This document shows positions 1 to 11,318 of a DNA stretch of 64,000 bases, piece by piece. Position numbers and translations under genes: made by a program. The notes under the pieces were generated by a model. The model was not told where the DNA came from, ran no database searches, and was given only the letters and a program-made list of their open reading frames with translations. Each line of letters starts with the position of its first letter. Position 1 is the stretch's first letter. This DNA is from an uncultured Acidimicrobiales bacterium (lineage in GTDB: Bacteria; Actinomycetota; Acidimicrobiia; Acidimicrobiales; SHLQ01), in the NCBI GenBank assembly GCA_937922235.1, contig CAKZVC010000040.1, positions 1 through 64,000 of the forward strand, in the 5' to 3' direction.

Positions 1-489
1 GTCGGTATGTGCTTCCAACACTTCAACCTCTTCCCGCACCTAACCGTGCTAGAGAACTGCACACTGGCTCCTATCTGGGTTCGCAAGACGCCACGCAAAG
101 ATGCCGAAGCCACGGCGATGGAATACCTCGAGCGCGTGAAGATCCCACAGCAGGCCAACAAGTACCCTGGTCAATTGTCCGGTGGTCAGCAGCAGCGTGT
201 GGCAATTGCACGTTCTCTGTGCATGAATCCACAGATCATGTTGTTCGACGAACCAACCTCTGCACTCGACCCCGAGATGATCAAGGAGGTCCTCGACACC
301 ATGAAGGACCTCGCCAACGAAGGCATGACGATGATCTGCGTGACCCACGAAATGGGCTTCGCCCGTGAGGTTGCCGACCGTGTGGTCTTTATGGCCGACG
401 GCGAAATCGTCGAAGTCGGAACCCCCGAGCACTTCTTCACCAACCCCCAAGAAGAACGCACCCAGCTCTTCCTCAGCCAAATCCTCTAA
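1..489 (+). CDS. Polar amino-acid ABC transporter ATP-binding protein (5' end cut off)
   Basis: The frame is open from the first base, so the Walker A region lies outside the window and 162 residues are visible. A Q-loop ([10 protein letters not shown]), the ABC signature [13 protein letters not shown], Walker [15 protein letters not shown] and the switch histidine in VTHEMGFA are all present. The sequence is of the GlnQ/HisP type that powers import of polar amino acids such as glutamine or glutamate from a periplasmic-binding-protein complex. The permease and binding protein would lie upstream. The substrate cannot be told from this fragment. Confidence 0.93.
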   Translation, partial: VGMCFQHFNLFPHLTVLENCTLAPIWVRKTPRKDAEATAMEYLERVKIPQQANKYPGQLSGGQQQRVAIARSLCMNPQIMLFDEPTSALDPEMIKEVLDTMKDLANEGMTMICVTHEMGFAREVADRVVFMADGEIVEVGTPEHFFTNPQEERTQLFLSQIL

Positions 490-591
490 CCACGTCTTCC
501 GAAATTTGATTGCTGCTGGGCCTCAGCCGCCCACCATCGATCACAGATCACTCGCAACGAGCGAAATAGCGAAATTGGCGGGGGTGAAAAC

Positions 592-620
592 TTGACTTCT
601 TCGAGGCACGGCGCGATTGT
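592..620 (+). promoter_or_regulatory. Candidate promoter in the gene-poor gap
   Basis: TTGACT at 592-597 is followed after 17 bases by GATTGT at 615-620. No reading frame of note follows. The next clear signal is a hairpin at 758-787, so the promoter would give a transcript of about 160 nt. The -10 match is weak and the call rests on spacing and position only. Confidence 0.35.
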
Positions 621-757
621 GTCTTTAGTCACACCAAGACGAGAACTCGAATCAAGCGAGCAGATCCCCACGTTCTCTCACCAACAGGCAGACAGAGGCC
701 CCTAGGCCGGTTGAGCCCACGGGAACGAGTGAGATAGCACGCCACAGATTCGACGCA

Positions 758-787
758 AGAAGGCCTCCACTCCCGTGGAGGTCTTCT
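758..787 (+). terminator. Hairpin terminator
   Basis: Two 13-nt arms (AGAAGGCCTCCAC at 758-770 and GTGGAGGTCTTCT at 775-787) pair fully except for one G-U pair around a TCCC loop, followed by a T-containing stretch. It could end the ABC transporter transcript or a short RNA from the promoter at 592. The rest of 490-915 shows no coding sequence, tRNA or known RNA that I recognise. Confidence 0.6.
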
Positions 788-807
788 TACGGTTTTGACT
801 GACACGC

Positions 808-851
808 GGGTCTGACCCCAGGTTCTGCTGATGTTTACGGGGTCTGACCCC
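808..851. repeat. Two copies of the GGGGTCTGACCCC palindrome
   Basis: GGGTC-T-GACCC lies at 808-818 and the full GGGGTC-T-GACCCC at 839-851, each followed by CAG. A third copy lies at 22545-22557. Short palindromes of this kind scattered in intergenic DNA resemble REP-type elements. Confidence 0.6.
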
Positions 852-915
852 AGATCTCAGCTGTCAGACGGTTCTGATAATCGAGTGATAATCGCGCCTG
901 CGTAGAACTGTGCAC

Positions 916-2256
916 ATGCAACAGTCACTGCTCAGTCCTCCTCGAACGGAAGAGAACGCTGAACGCCCCGGCGGTGGGGTCCTCGGGTTCTTGCTGACGC
1001 TGGCTTCGTTGCTTGGAGGGGGAATCTTCTTTCTCCCTGAGGCGGTCGAGTCGCTGTCCCTTGGCGGGGCCCTTGCCATCATCCTCGGGTGCGGAATCGC
1101 CTTCGCCCTGACGACGGTGGTTTTTGCAGCAGCGCTCGACCGCTACCTCGACTCAGTCGACGACGTGGGCTCGTCCAACTTCATTGGGTCGATGCTCGAG
1201 GCCCGCCTCGGCCGTCGACCAGCACGCCTCATCGGCTTCTTCATGCTGGCCCAATCACTGCTGCTTCTCTACGGTTACGTGCACGAAGTCACTGGGCGCT
1301 CGGCCAGCGTGCTCGGAACGTCAGCGCTAGCGATCGCTGCCGTTCTTGCCCTGATCGTCTTCGCCCAACAGCGAGGCACGTCGATCACCGCAAGTATCAA
1401 CTCTGCCCTCGTGCTCGCGGCGCTCAACGCCATTGCGCTCGGCGCGCTTCTAATCCTCGTCAACCGAACCGTCGACATTGGAGCAGTGTCGACGCCGCCC
1501 CGACCACTGTCGGTCGCTCCCGTGGTGATGGGAATCAGCTTTTCTTTCAGCTTGCTCTATGGACACATCGGTGCTGCTTCGGCGGTCGTAGCGGGACGAG
1601 AGCGCTCGATGTCACGAAGGCGGGTCCATGGCGGACTAGCGGCCGGGGTCATGATTGTCAGCATGGTCCTGGCCGCTACGGTCGTCCTTCACCGATCGAT
1701 CCCCGTACCAAATGGGCAAACGGCAAGCTCGTTCCTCGACCGACTGGAGCTTCTCGATAGCCCGGTCCTCGCAATCTTCGCAGGGCTCTACCTCGTTGGA
1801 CAGCTGACGCTTCAGGCAATCCACACATCGTTGGGCATCACGTTGCTTAGCCGAGACTGGCTTGCCAACAGCCGGGGCATCACCCATCCCCCGTCGCTTG
1901 CAGCGATTCCCGCTATAGCCGTCATCATGAGCGCCGGACTGTCTGCCCACATCGGCTTCGGCGGCTACGAAACCGCTCTTGCGCTGAGCGGCGTCATCCT
2001 TGTGCCTCTGCTCGGCGGGTGTGTTCCCGTCCTTATCCGGTACCAAGAGGCACAACCAGTTCGTGTGCAAGACCTACGGGTCCTGGCCGCAATGACAAGC
2101 GTGGTCTTCCTACTTCCTACGATCGCCCATGGACTGGTCGTCTGGCCCGGCCTACTCCACCGTTCGCTGATTGGATTGACCCTGGTCCTAACAACGACGA
2201 TCATGACGGAGTCACTGAAAGACTCGGCGGTGGGCCGACTCGGGCGCTTCGTGTAA
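916..2256 (+). CDS. APC-superfamily transporter (amino-acid permease-like)
   Basis: The protein of about 446 residues is almost entirely hydrophobic, with about 11 predicted membrane segments. The first segment carries LLGGGIFFLPEA, which resembles the unwound first helix (GxGxxxLP) of amino-acid/auxin and aromatic amino-acid permeases. It probably moves an amino acid or related solute across the inner membrane with an ion gradient. The ATG at 916 was chosen over an in-frame GTG at 910; neither has a clear Shine-Dalgarno sequence. A GATAAT sequence lies about 30 bases upstream. The substrate is unknown. Confidence 0.7.
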   Translation: MQQSLLSPPRTEENAERPGGGVLGFLLTLASLLGGGIFFLPEAVESLSLGGALAIILGCGIAFALTTVVFAAALDRYLDSVDDVGSSNFIGSMLEARLGRRPARLIGFFMLAQSLLLLYGYVHEVTGRSASVLGTSALAIAAVLALIVFAQQRGTSITASINSALVLAALNAIALGALLILVNRTVDIGAVSTPPRPLSVAPVVMGISFSFSLLYGHIGAASAVVAGRERSMSRRRVHGGLAAGVMIVSMVLAATVVLHRSIPVPNGQTASSFLDRLELLDSPVLAIFAGLYLVGQLTLQAIHTSLGITLLSRDWLANSRGITHPPSLAAIPAIAVIMSAGLSAHIGFGGYETALALSGVILVPLLGGCVPVLIRYQEAQPVRVQDLRVLAAMTSVVFLLPTIAHGLVVWPGLLHRSLIGLTLVLTTTIMTESLKDSAVGRLGRFV

Positions 2257-2274
2257 GCCACACCTTCACACGAG

Positions 2275-4656
2275 GTGTCGAGATGTTCATCGCCTCCAGG
2301 TAAGAAGCGGGACACATTGAGCGGGTCAGAAAACTGGAAGTCGGTTCTCGAATGGGATGCCGACGTCGATAGCCGGGCGTGTACCGCCGAACGTGTGCAG
2401 GCCATTGCCTTCGCTCCGATGAACAGTCGTCTTCGCAACGAGCTCATTACCCGGACGTATTACGACCTCGCTACCGAGATGTCCAAGCTCGTCGGCACCG
2501 GCGACGCCACGTGGACAACGTTCGGCCATTGGGCGAGCCACACCGTTGGCTCCTTTCTCACCCTCCCAATACCCGTTCTTGGCAAAGTGATCTCTCGGTC
2601 GTTTGGCTACGGCAACCGGGAGGTCTTTGCCGACATCGGGCTCGCCCAAGCCGTCTTCCTCGAGACCGTTGGTCAGGCTGTGCTCGACCCGTCACCACCG
2701 GACGAGGATGAACCGCAGTCCGTGTACCTCGAGGATCGCGTGTGGGAAGCCTTTGCCGTGTTCGTGACACGTGTGCGCAAGCTGCTCGTCGTTCCGCCAG
2801 GAACCGAATCAGCAGGTCATGCCTCGTTCTGGGAGACGGTCGGCCTTGCCGAGAAACATCCTCGCGGAGAAGGCCGGCACGCACTTCTGATCAGAGGGTT
2901 CGAGGCCTATGCAAAGGCGATCATCACGAAGGATGTCGACGAGCGCAGCAAGCTCTTGTTGGCTGGCAACTCGATGCTGGCACTCCACGAGCAGCGCATT
3001 CTCTCGTTGGCCATCTCGATGGGCTTTCGCTCGTGGCTTCGAAACATCACCCGGTTCTGGTTGTTCGCAGGTACCCAGCGCAAATGGCTGAACACGCCGC
3101 CGGGAGACTGGCGGATCTCGCTCGAAGATCACTGGATCCGGTTCGCCACGAAGCACTTTGTTCGCGTCGATCTTCCGTGGGGAAGGATTCCCGTTGGCAA
3201 AGCGGTACCGCTTGGGGAACATCCCGTTCGGATCGATGAGTCGGCGCTATCCAATGATGACGATGCCAAGGACACCCGACGGGCCCGCCGCGTCGAACAA
3301 CTCAACCCAGACGAGTTCCTGTACGAGCTCTTTGACGAGTTCAACGTCAATGGCCAACCGGCAACGAACTGGAACATCCTCCCGAATCGGATGGCCTATA
3401 TCTTGTCGCTCTTTGCGCAGTTCCAGCGATCGCCTGGTTGGTGGACCGACGGCGACCCGTCGAAGGGTCTCAAGGTGGCACCGCGCTGGAGCAAGTTCGA
3501 CGCAAAGCTCGACGAACAGCGTGACGAGATGCAAGTGGACTTCCCACTTCCTGTCGCCGCAGCAACCGAGTTCTCTGACGACGATCTCGACCATCTCCGA
3601 ACCCTCCCGAGCTACCCTCGCCTCACCTCAGCAAAGTCATTCCGAATGGCGCACGATGAAGAGACTTTGGAAGAGATGGAGCGCGTTGCCGCCGACGTGC
3701 GCAAACGTCTTGCCCACATGCGTGAGCCCGGCGGCCTCCTCGACCCTGTCACCGTCAAAGCTGCACGGCGGTTTTTCGAAGCGAACGAGACGATGGTATT
3801 CGTCGGATTGTTCCTGCGCTCACTGCCCGATGCGTATGCAGCGGCCCGGGGTGTACAGGTCATCAGCGAGGTCTCGGATCTCAGCGTCGATCCAATGCGA
3901 CGGGCGTCGGAGACGGCACAGTTCATCGCAGATCTGCTGATCCGTTCTGGGCAGGTCGACAACGAGCCGTATGCAGTGCGCTCGATCGTCGGCGTTCGTT
4001 TCATGCACTCGGTCGCAGCAAAGCACCTCGAGGAGAACGGCTGGGACGAATCGATACTCGGTGTCCCCGTGAACCAGGAAGACATTCTCGCCACCGCGCT
4101 GAGCTTCAGCGTCCCCGTGTTCGAGATGTTCGACATCGTCGACCTCCCAACCGAACCTGCCGAGAAGGACGCCTATGTTCGATTCTGGTTGGGCATCGGG
4201 TATTTGCTTGGCGCCCCACTCACTAACGTGACGACCTACGCCGAAGGTGAAGCACTCGCGCTTCAGATTCGAGCGCGGCAGCGCGCCCGTAACCTCAGCG
4301 GCGTCCGCCTCACCGAAGGGTTGCTCGACGGTGTTGGCTCGGGGTTCTTGCGCGGCACGAGCTGGATGGCGCAAGGCCTCATGCGGGTGATTGGTGACCC
4401 GCAGATTGTCGATCTCTTGATGGTCGGTCCCGGGCCTGGTGGAACGCGCTCGAAGATGATGGCCTCGATGCTTCGGTTCGGGTTCGGCAATCGGGTCACT
4501 AGGCCGGTCACCCGATGGGCGATCAACCGGGCGGGACGTAGCTCGCTCAAGCCGTACTTTGCGCTTGGTTCGTCGCGGCCGTTCCGCCGACCGCTTCAGG
4601 CAGGTGAAGGCGTGAACGGTCCGGTCACTGTCATCAACCGGGAGTACTGGCCGTAG
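2275..4656 (+). CDS. Large DUF2236 (MpaB/Lcp-like oxygenase family) protein
   Basis: This is a soluble-looking protein of about 793 residues. The C-terminal third has the pattern VRFMHSVAAKHL, then GVPVNQEDILATALSFS, typical of the DUF2236 family that includes latex-clearing protein Lcp and fungal MpaB, heme oxygenases. The His in the RFMH motif is a likely heme ligand by family analogy. Residues about 45-100 form a second conserved-looking region (TYYDLATEMSKL, WTTFGHWASHTVG) whose role I do not know. The GTG start at 2275 is uncertain; later in-frame starts exist. Its 3' end overlaps the convergent SARP gene by 23 bases. Confidence 0.65.
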   Translation: MSRCSSPPGKKRDTLSGSENWKSVLEWDADVDSRACTAERVQAIAFAPMNSRLRNELITRTYYDLATEMSKLVGTGDATWTTFGHWASHTVGSFLTLPIPVLGKVISRSFGYGNREVFADIGLAQAVFLETVGQAVLDPSPPDEDEPQSVYLEDRVWEAFAVFVTRVRKLLVVPPGTESAGHASFWETVGLAEKHPRGEGRHALLIRGFEAYAKAIITKDVDERSKLLLAGNSMLALHEQRILSLAISMGFRSWLRNITRFWLFAGTQRKWLNTPPGDWRISLEDHWIRFATKHFVRVDLPWGRIPVGKAVPLGEHPVRIDESALSNDDDAKDTRRARRVEQLNPDEFLYELFDEFNVNGQPATNWNILPNRMAYILSLFAQFQRSPGWWTDGDPSKGLKVAPRWSKFDAKLDEQRDEMQVDFPLPVAAATEFSDDDLDHLRTLPSYPRLTSAKSFRMAHDEETLEEMERVAADVRKRLAHMREPGGLLDPVTVKAARRFFEANETMVFVGLFLRSLPDAYAAARGVQVISEVSDLSVDPMRRASETAQFIADLLIRSGQVDNEPYAVRSIVGVRFMHSVAAKHLEENGWDESILGVPVNQEDILATALSFSVPVFEMFDIVDLPTEPAEKDAYVRFWLGIGYLLGAPLTNVTTYAEGEALALQIRARQRARNLSGVRLTEGLLDGVGSGFLRGTSWMAQGLMRVIGDPQIVDLLMVGPGPGGTRSKMMASMLRFGFGNRVTRPVTRWAINRAGRSSLKPYFALGSSRPFRRPLQAGEGVNGPVTVINREYWP

Positions 4657-7489
4657 GGGTCGTGTCGGAAAGAAAGCCACCCACGAGTTGCCCGATCTCG
4701 CGGACGGTCGGCGTCGGACCTGTGGTGAGTGGTGGCGCGAGCTCGGTTTTGATGAGGCGCAGCTGCGCTCGATCGGCCGGCAACAACAATGGGTCTGCGG
4801 AGTAGCCTGCCGCCCACGTAAGGACGATACGAGCGTGTTCGTGTTGCTCAAGCTCATACAGCACAAGTGCGACCTCGTTGAGCGTCCGTACGAAGTAGCT
4901 GTCTTTGCGCAGCCCAATCCAGGTGTCCAACAAGGTGGAGAGCGGTGCTGTGGACTCACCTACTCGGCCGCTTAGCCGAGCGCCTGTGGCAACCCCACCA
5001 AGGGCCGAGGAGATAAGCCACTTGTTGTCGACGCTGTACGCAACACGAAGACTCTCGGCAAAGTGCACGAGCGCGGGTTCTGGGCGACGCAACAGCTCTG
5101 CGCATCCAACGGCGTACTTCGCCCACGAGATACTCGTTGGGTTCTGCGATTCTTCGGCAAGATCGAGCGCGCGCACACCTGCGTTGAGTGCAGACTCTTG
5201 ATCACCAAAAAAGACAGCGCCGAGAGCCTGATTCACCAGGCAGTCACTGAGATCTCGGGCCGTGCCGGTCTCTTCGGCGGCCGACAACAGGTCGTCCATG
5301 GCCGCAACCGCGGCGCGTCCGTCGCCACTCGACGCCGCCACATTCAATCGAGTGCGGAGTGCCGTGATCGGCACCGGCGAACCATCAGCCTTCGCAGCCC
5401 TGGCTGCCTGATCGGCGAGCGACTTGGCCGTAGTCGAGCGGTCGACTGCCCATGCCGACAAGCTGGCAACGGCTAGGACGTCAGCACGAGCACCGCCCGT
5501 CTCCGAGGTCTGGCGTTCAGCTAGGCGTTGCGACCACTCAAGAGTCTCGAAGTCGAGGCGGAAGAAGGCGTACTCGTGGAGGGTCAGAACGAATGCCGTT
5601 GCGCGTTCGAACTGGTTGGTCTCGATCATCCACTCGAATGCGTGGTGAAGCTCCTGGCTTACGGCGTTGAGGTGCTCGATCGCCGCCTGCTCATTCGGGC
5701 CGACGGCTTCAGCCCCACGTTGATCAGCTACACCGGTGAAGTGCTCTGCGTGTCGAGTCCGAGCCGATTCATACCTTCCGGCCATTTCGAGTCGAGCTGT
5801 GGCGTTGTTCCGCATCAGTAGCGGGAGCCGATAGCGAACCCGGCCCGAAGTGTCAGTCGACCGTGATGATCGGAGCAGTCCAGCGTCAACAAGTGTCTGC
5901 AGCTGGCGACGAACCGAGGCAGTCGACCCGCCCACGACTTGGGCGATGTCAGCGGTCGAGTTCCAGCTGGCAAATGCGCCGAGCTGTTCGTAGAGCTCGA
6001 TATCAGTATCTGTGAGCCGACCCACCGACCAATCGAGCGCCTTGGATACATCGTCGTTGCCGGCACCCTCAGCCGACCGCCAATCGTCGAGCAGCTCGTC
6101 GACGGTCGCGGCTCGCAGCTGGGCTGCAAAGAGCTCAACCGTTTGCGCAGTCGTACCGATCTCCTCGACCGCGCGAGCTGCCTCTTCGCCAGTGACACCA
6201 TCGACAGCTTCGATGATCGCAGCCGCAGAGACATCGTCAAGACCATTGATTGCAAACGTGAACGACTGCTCCGCTGCCAACTCGTCTCGGCTAACGCTGA
6301 TCACCCGGACCGTTGGGCTGGCCGACACGATGCGCGTAATGAGCGCGGCTTGATCGATCGTCGCCGCATCAAGGACCAGCAAGGTCGGCACGGCGACCAG
6401 AGCATCGATCACTTCGTTGACCTCACCGGCACCATCTGCCGGGCGAATGTTCAGTAGCGACGCGAGACGAGCCACCGCGTCACCGTCCTCAAGGCGGCCA
6501 ACGTTCAACCAGATCGTTCGCCGCTCATGCTCGCCTCGACAATGGCGCGATACGAGCCGCGTCTTCCCACAACCTGGAGGACCCGTGAGTGCAACCCATG
6601 GATACTCCTCCACCGACTCAGCAAGGGTCTTGAGCTCGTCGGCGCGGCCTACGAACGGCGTCGTGAACACCGGCACGGTCGGCGGAAGGCCGTGATCGAG
6701 AATGAGAGAGTCGACCCGCCCAGGTTCTTCGACAGTGTCGGGGAACAGGTCGGGGTCCTGGGCGAGGATCTTCGCTTCGAGCGTCTGCAAACCGGGGCCT
6801 GGATCGAGGCCAAGGTCGTCGCCGAGCGTCGTCCGAGCGCGCTGCGCCGCCCGCAAGGCTTCGGCCTGTTGACCCGACCGGTACAGGGCCAGCATGAGGA
6901 GTTCCCACCGACGCTCTCGATACGGCTCGGCGTCGACGAAAACCGTTGCCCGGTTAGCCGCCTCGTTGTTGCGGCCATCCTCTAGGAGGGCTTCGAGGAA
7001 GTACTCCTCGGCCTGGCGTCTCGATTCGAGCAGCTCGGCGCTCAGCACGGCAAACGACGGGTCGTCACCGACGGGTTGAAACGGTCGGCCACGCCACAGG
7101 TTCAAGGCCTGGTCCAGTGTTTCGATTCGATCTGCCGGCGACTCGAGCATCCCGCGAGCCACGAGTCCGGTGAACGCGGTTGCATCGAGCTCGCTGGGTT
7201 CGATTGCCAGACGATAGGTGCGGCCCTCCGTCACGATCATGGATTCATCGGGCAAACGCCCGCGAAGGCGATGAAGTGCCACACCAAGGCTGTTCTTCGC
7301 CGATGCGGACACTCGCACCGGCCAAAGCGTCTCGATTACCGCATCCTGATCAACTGGGTTCGGGTATCGAGATGCGAGCAGCGCCAAGAGCGAGCCCTGT
7401 AGGCCGCGGAGCGCGACGAAGCGGTCGCCATCGTTGAGCCCTATTGGACCCAATATCGCGATCGGAGGATCCCCGCTTCCCTCGTGCAC
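4634..7489 (-). CDS. SARP/AfsR-like transcriptional regulator with NTPase and TPR-like regions
   Basis: The 951-residue protein has an N-terminal OmpR-type winged helix (about 10-95), a BTAD bacterial activation domain (about 100-245, ending in GDDLGLDPGPGLQTLEAKIL), a P-loop NTPase with Walker A GPPGCGKT at 303-310, and a helical TPR-like C-terminus. This is the layout of AfsR-type activators, which bind direct repeats near promoters. Walker B is degenerate (TLLVLDAAT). The start is GTG and no Shine-Dalgarno is obvious. It converges on the DUF2236 gene with a 23-base overlap; its targets are unknown. Confidence 0.85.
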   Translation of the reverse strand: MHEGSGDPPIAILGPIGLNDGDRFVALRGLQGSLLALLASRYPNPVDQDAVIETLWPVRVSASAKNSLGVALHRLRGRLPDESMIVTEGRTYRLAIEPSELDATAFTGLVARGMLESPADRIETLDQALNLWRGRPFQPVGDDPSFAVLSAELLESRRQAEEYFLEALLEDGRNNEAANRATVFVDAEPYRERRWELLMLALYRSGQQAEALRAAQRARTTLGDDLGLDPGPGLQTLEAKILAQDPDLFPDTVEEPGRVDSLILDHGLPPTVPVFTTPFVGRADELKTLAESVEEYPWVALTGPPGCGKTRLVSRHCRGEHERRTIWLNVGRLEDGDAVARLASLLNIRPADGAGEVNEVIDALVAVPTLLVLDAATIDQAALITRIVSASPTVRVISVSRDELAAEQSFTFAINGLDDVSAAAIIEAVDGVTGEEAARAVEEIGTTAQTVELFAAQLRAATVDELLDDWRSAEGAGNDDVSKALDWSVGRLTDTDIELYEQLGAFASWNSTADIAQVVGGSTASVRRQLQTLVDAGLLRSSRSTDTSGRVRYRLPLLMRNNATARLEMAGRYESARTRHAEHFTGVADQRGAEAVGPNEQAAIEHLNAVSQELHHAFEWMIETNQFERATAFVLTLHEYAFFRLDFETLEWSQRLAERQTSETGGARADVLAVASLSAWAVDRSTTAKSLADQAARAAKADGSPVPITALRTRLNVAASSGDGRAAVAAMDDLLSAAEETGTARDLSDCLVNQALGAVFFGDQESALNAGVRALDLAEESQNPTSISWAKYAVGCAELLRRPEPALVHFAESLRVAYSVDNKWLISSALGGVATGARLSGRVGESTAPLSTLLDTWIGLRKDSYFVRTLNEVALVLYELEQHEHARIVLTWAAGYSADPLLLPADRAQLRLIKTELAPPLTTGPTPTVREIGQLVGGFLSDTTPTASTPG

Positions 7490-7559
7490 GTATGAAGTAT
7501 GGCCGATCGAGCGAACCTAACCAGATTCGTACGTGAACTCGGCTGCCTACTCAGCAGTA

Positions 7560-9224
<1,665 letters not shown>

Positions 9225-9225
<1 letters not shown>

Positions 9226-9252
9226 TCCTAGGCCGTCAGAGCCGGTTGGCAA
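9225..9252 (-). promoter_or_regulatory. groEL promoter inside the end of the glycerate kinase gene
   Basis: On the minus strand TTGCCA (9252-9247), 16 bases and TAGGAT (9230-9225) form a housekeeping-type promoter. The -35 lies within the last codons of the upstream gene and the -10 abuts the CIRCE element, which would place the transcription start inside the operator. Confidence 0.65.
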
Positions 9253-10222
9253 CCGCCTCACGAACGCATGACAGTGGGTCGTCGAGCGCGCGGTCAAGAC
9301 CGAACTGGTCGGCTAATGAAATTGCGTCGATTCGCGTCTCGACACCATCGAATACTTGTCCGGCAATCGCCAGAACATCGACACCGTGTTGATGGGCAAG
9401 ATCGGCCACGCCACCCACGACCTTGCCGTCGAACGACTCTTCGTCGAGGAACCCTTCGCCCGTAATGACAAGATCGGCGGTGGCGAGTGCAGCATCTAGC
9501 CCGACCTGTTCGGCAACGATGTCGAAACCGTCGACGAGCCGAGCCCCGAATGCTGCAAGACCGCCAGCGAGGCCGCCCGCAGCCCCTGACCGTTCGAGCG
9601 CGGTGATGTCGACTTGGTAATCGTCTGCGTAGCGAGAGGCAAGCGCAGTGAGTCGTCGGGTGAGCATCGATACTTGTGCCGGCGACGCACCCTTTTGCGG
9701 ACCAAACACTGCCGCCGCATCGATGAACTTGGTTCGCACGTCGCAAGCGACGACAAGGTCGACTCCGCTTAGCCGAGTCGGTGAGCCAAGCGCTTCGATA
9801 GCACCGAGGCCGCCGTCGGTTGTGGCCGAGCCCCCAACTCCGACAATGACGGTGGTCGCTCCAGCTTCGATCGCTTCGTCGATCAGCTCGCCCACTCCGG
9901 TGGTGGTCGCCTGCAGTGGATCGTTCTTCTCTCGGCCACCAGCAACGACCAGGCCCGAGGCGTGGGCCATCTCGATGACTGCGGTTCCCGCTTCGAGTCT
10001 CCATGGGGCGTTGACTGGCGTGCTTAGCGGCCCGGTTACTTCACTCGTTCGATTCGCTCCTCCGAGAGCGATCAGCGTGCCATCGCCGCCGTCGGCCATC
10101 GGGATCTGCACACACGTTCCGCCAACGGCCTCGACCGAAGCCGCAATCGCAGCGGCAACATCTCCTGCGCTAGCAGTTCCCTTGAACTTGTCTGGGGCAG
10201 CGACGACGCGCAGTTCAGGCAT
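9236..10222 (-). CDS. Glycerate kinase (GlxK/GarK family)
   Basis: The 328-residue protein begins with VVAAPDKFKGT and has IPMADGGDGT and GVGGSATTDGG, the signature regions of type-I glycerate kinases that phosphorylate glycerate with ATP (usually to 2-phosphoglycerate in this family) for entry into glycolysis. The length is slightly short of the usual 370-380 residues. It is followed only 10 bases later by the groEL CIRCE element, so read-through into groEL is possible but the chaperonin has its own promoter. Confidence 0.9.
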   Translation of the reverse strand: MPELRVVAAPDKFKGTASAGDVAAAIAASVEAVGGTCVQIPMADGGDGTLIALGGANRTSEVTGPLSTPVNAPWRLEAGTAVIEMAHASGLVVAGGREKNDPLQATTTGVGELIDEAIEAGATTVIVGVGGSATTDGGLGAIEALGSPTRLSGVDLVVACDVRTKFIDAAAVFGPQKGASPAQVSMLTRRLTALASRYADDYQVDITALERSGAAGGLAGGLAAFGARLVDGFDIVAEQVGLDAALATADLVITGEGFLDEESFDGKVVGGVADLAHQHGVDVLAIAGQVFDGVETRIDAISLADQFGLDRALDDPLSCVREAVANRL

Positions 10223-10242
10223 CCGTCCATCATGACGGAAAG

Positions 10243-11211
10243 TCAGTCGGTTGCGCGCAGTCGGTCGACCACGGGTGTCATTGCGTCGATGTCACGGGTG
10301 ACGAAGTAGGAAATACCGAAGCGCTCGTTGTGATCGATGAACTGGGCTGCGATTTCGTCATGGCTACCAAACGCGAGATATGGCGTGACCAATCCATGCT
10401 CGACGGTGAGTCCCTCGGTTGGAAAGTCGACGTCGAGAAGCTCCTCGATTTTGCCGCGACGGTCGTTGGTTATCTCGACCCGCTGGACGAGCACGTTGAG
10501 TTCGGGGGCCTTTTCTCGCCCGGTGGCACCGTTGTGGACCCAGCCGATCTGCTGCTCGAGCCGGTCGAGTCCAAACCCGACCGAATGCCGGTGTCCATCG
10601 GCCATCGTCTTGCGAAGACCGTTGAGGCCCACGATGTCGGCGTGCTCGCCGGCATGAGTCAGAAGCGCCTCGCCGTTTCCACCGACGAGTATCGGCAGGC
10701 GATCTTGCACGGTTCGTTCGATCTGTGCGTTCTCGATGGTGTAGTACTCGCCCGCGTAGTTGACGACCTCGCCGTCCAAGAGCGGTCGAATGATCTCCAC
10801 CGCTTCGGCCAGGCGGCGCTTGCGAATCGGCGCGTCGTCGAGGGCGATGCCCGTTGCGGCGAATTCGCTCGGTGTATGGCCTGCGCCGATGCCGAGCTCG
10901 AACCGGCCGTTCGAAAGGCGGTCGAGCGTGGAGACCTCCCAGGCCAGCTGCACCGGGTTCCGCATCTCGTTGTTGATCACAAACGTCCCGAGACGGATGG
11001 TGCTTGTCTCGCGTGCAATCGCCGCAAGGAGGACGAGGGGCGACCAGAGCGTTTCATTCACATGGTCGGGCAACGTGATGGTGTCGAAGCCGGCGGCCTC
11101 AGCTGCCTTTGCTTCAGCAACAATCTCGTCGATCGATCCGGATGGTCGAAGCTGATGTCCGACTCGAATCGGACGCTTGTCCCCTACTTGCTCACCCTGC
11201 ACTGCCCCCAT
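10243..11211 (-). CDS. LLM-class (luciferase-like) F420-dependent oxidoreductase
   Basis: The 322-residue protein has the bacterial luciferase-like TIM-barrel pattern: AEAAGFDTITLPDHV, TSTIRLGTFVINN, STLDRLSNGRFELGIGAG. In actinobacteria this subgroup generally uses coenzyme F420, but FMN use cannot be excluded. The substrate is not known. The gene lies 20 bases upstream of the glycerate kinase gene on the same strand, so they may be cotranscribed. Confidence 0.85.
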   Translation of the reverse strand: MGAVQGEQVGDKRPIRVGHQLRPSGSIDEIVAEAKAAEAAGFDTITLPDHVNETLWSPLVLLAAIARETSTIRLGTFVINNEMRNPVQLAWEVSTLDRLSNGRFELGIGAGHTPSEFAATGIALDDAPIRKRRLAEAVEIIRPLLDGEVVNYAGEYYTIENAQIERTVQDRLPILVGGNGEALLTHAGEHADIVGLNGLRKTMADGHRHSVGFGLDRLEQQIGWVHNGATGREKAPELNVLVQRVEITNDRRGKIEELLDVDFPTEGLTVEHGLVTPYLAFGSHDEIAAQFIDHNERFGISYFVTRDIDAMTPVVDRLRATD

Positions 11212-11230
11212 TGCACGTCCCCCTGTATCG

Positions 11231-11265
11231 AGTGGCGGATTAGGGACTGTCCCTAATTCGCCACT
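11231..11265. repeat. REP-like palindrome, GGGACTGTCCC family, copy 1
   Basis: Two 17-nt arms (11231-11247 and 11249-11265) flank a central T and match at 16 of 17 positions. The core is TAGGGAC-T-GTCCCTA. It lies between two divergently transcribed genes, so it is not acting as a terminator here. Related copies are at 30240 and 50790. Confidence 0.85.
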
Positions 11266-11318
11266 TGTGCCGGTGCCAACGCATCGACGGCCTCGATTAT
11301 TGCGCGTACCGTGGAGGA

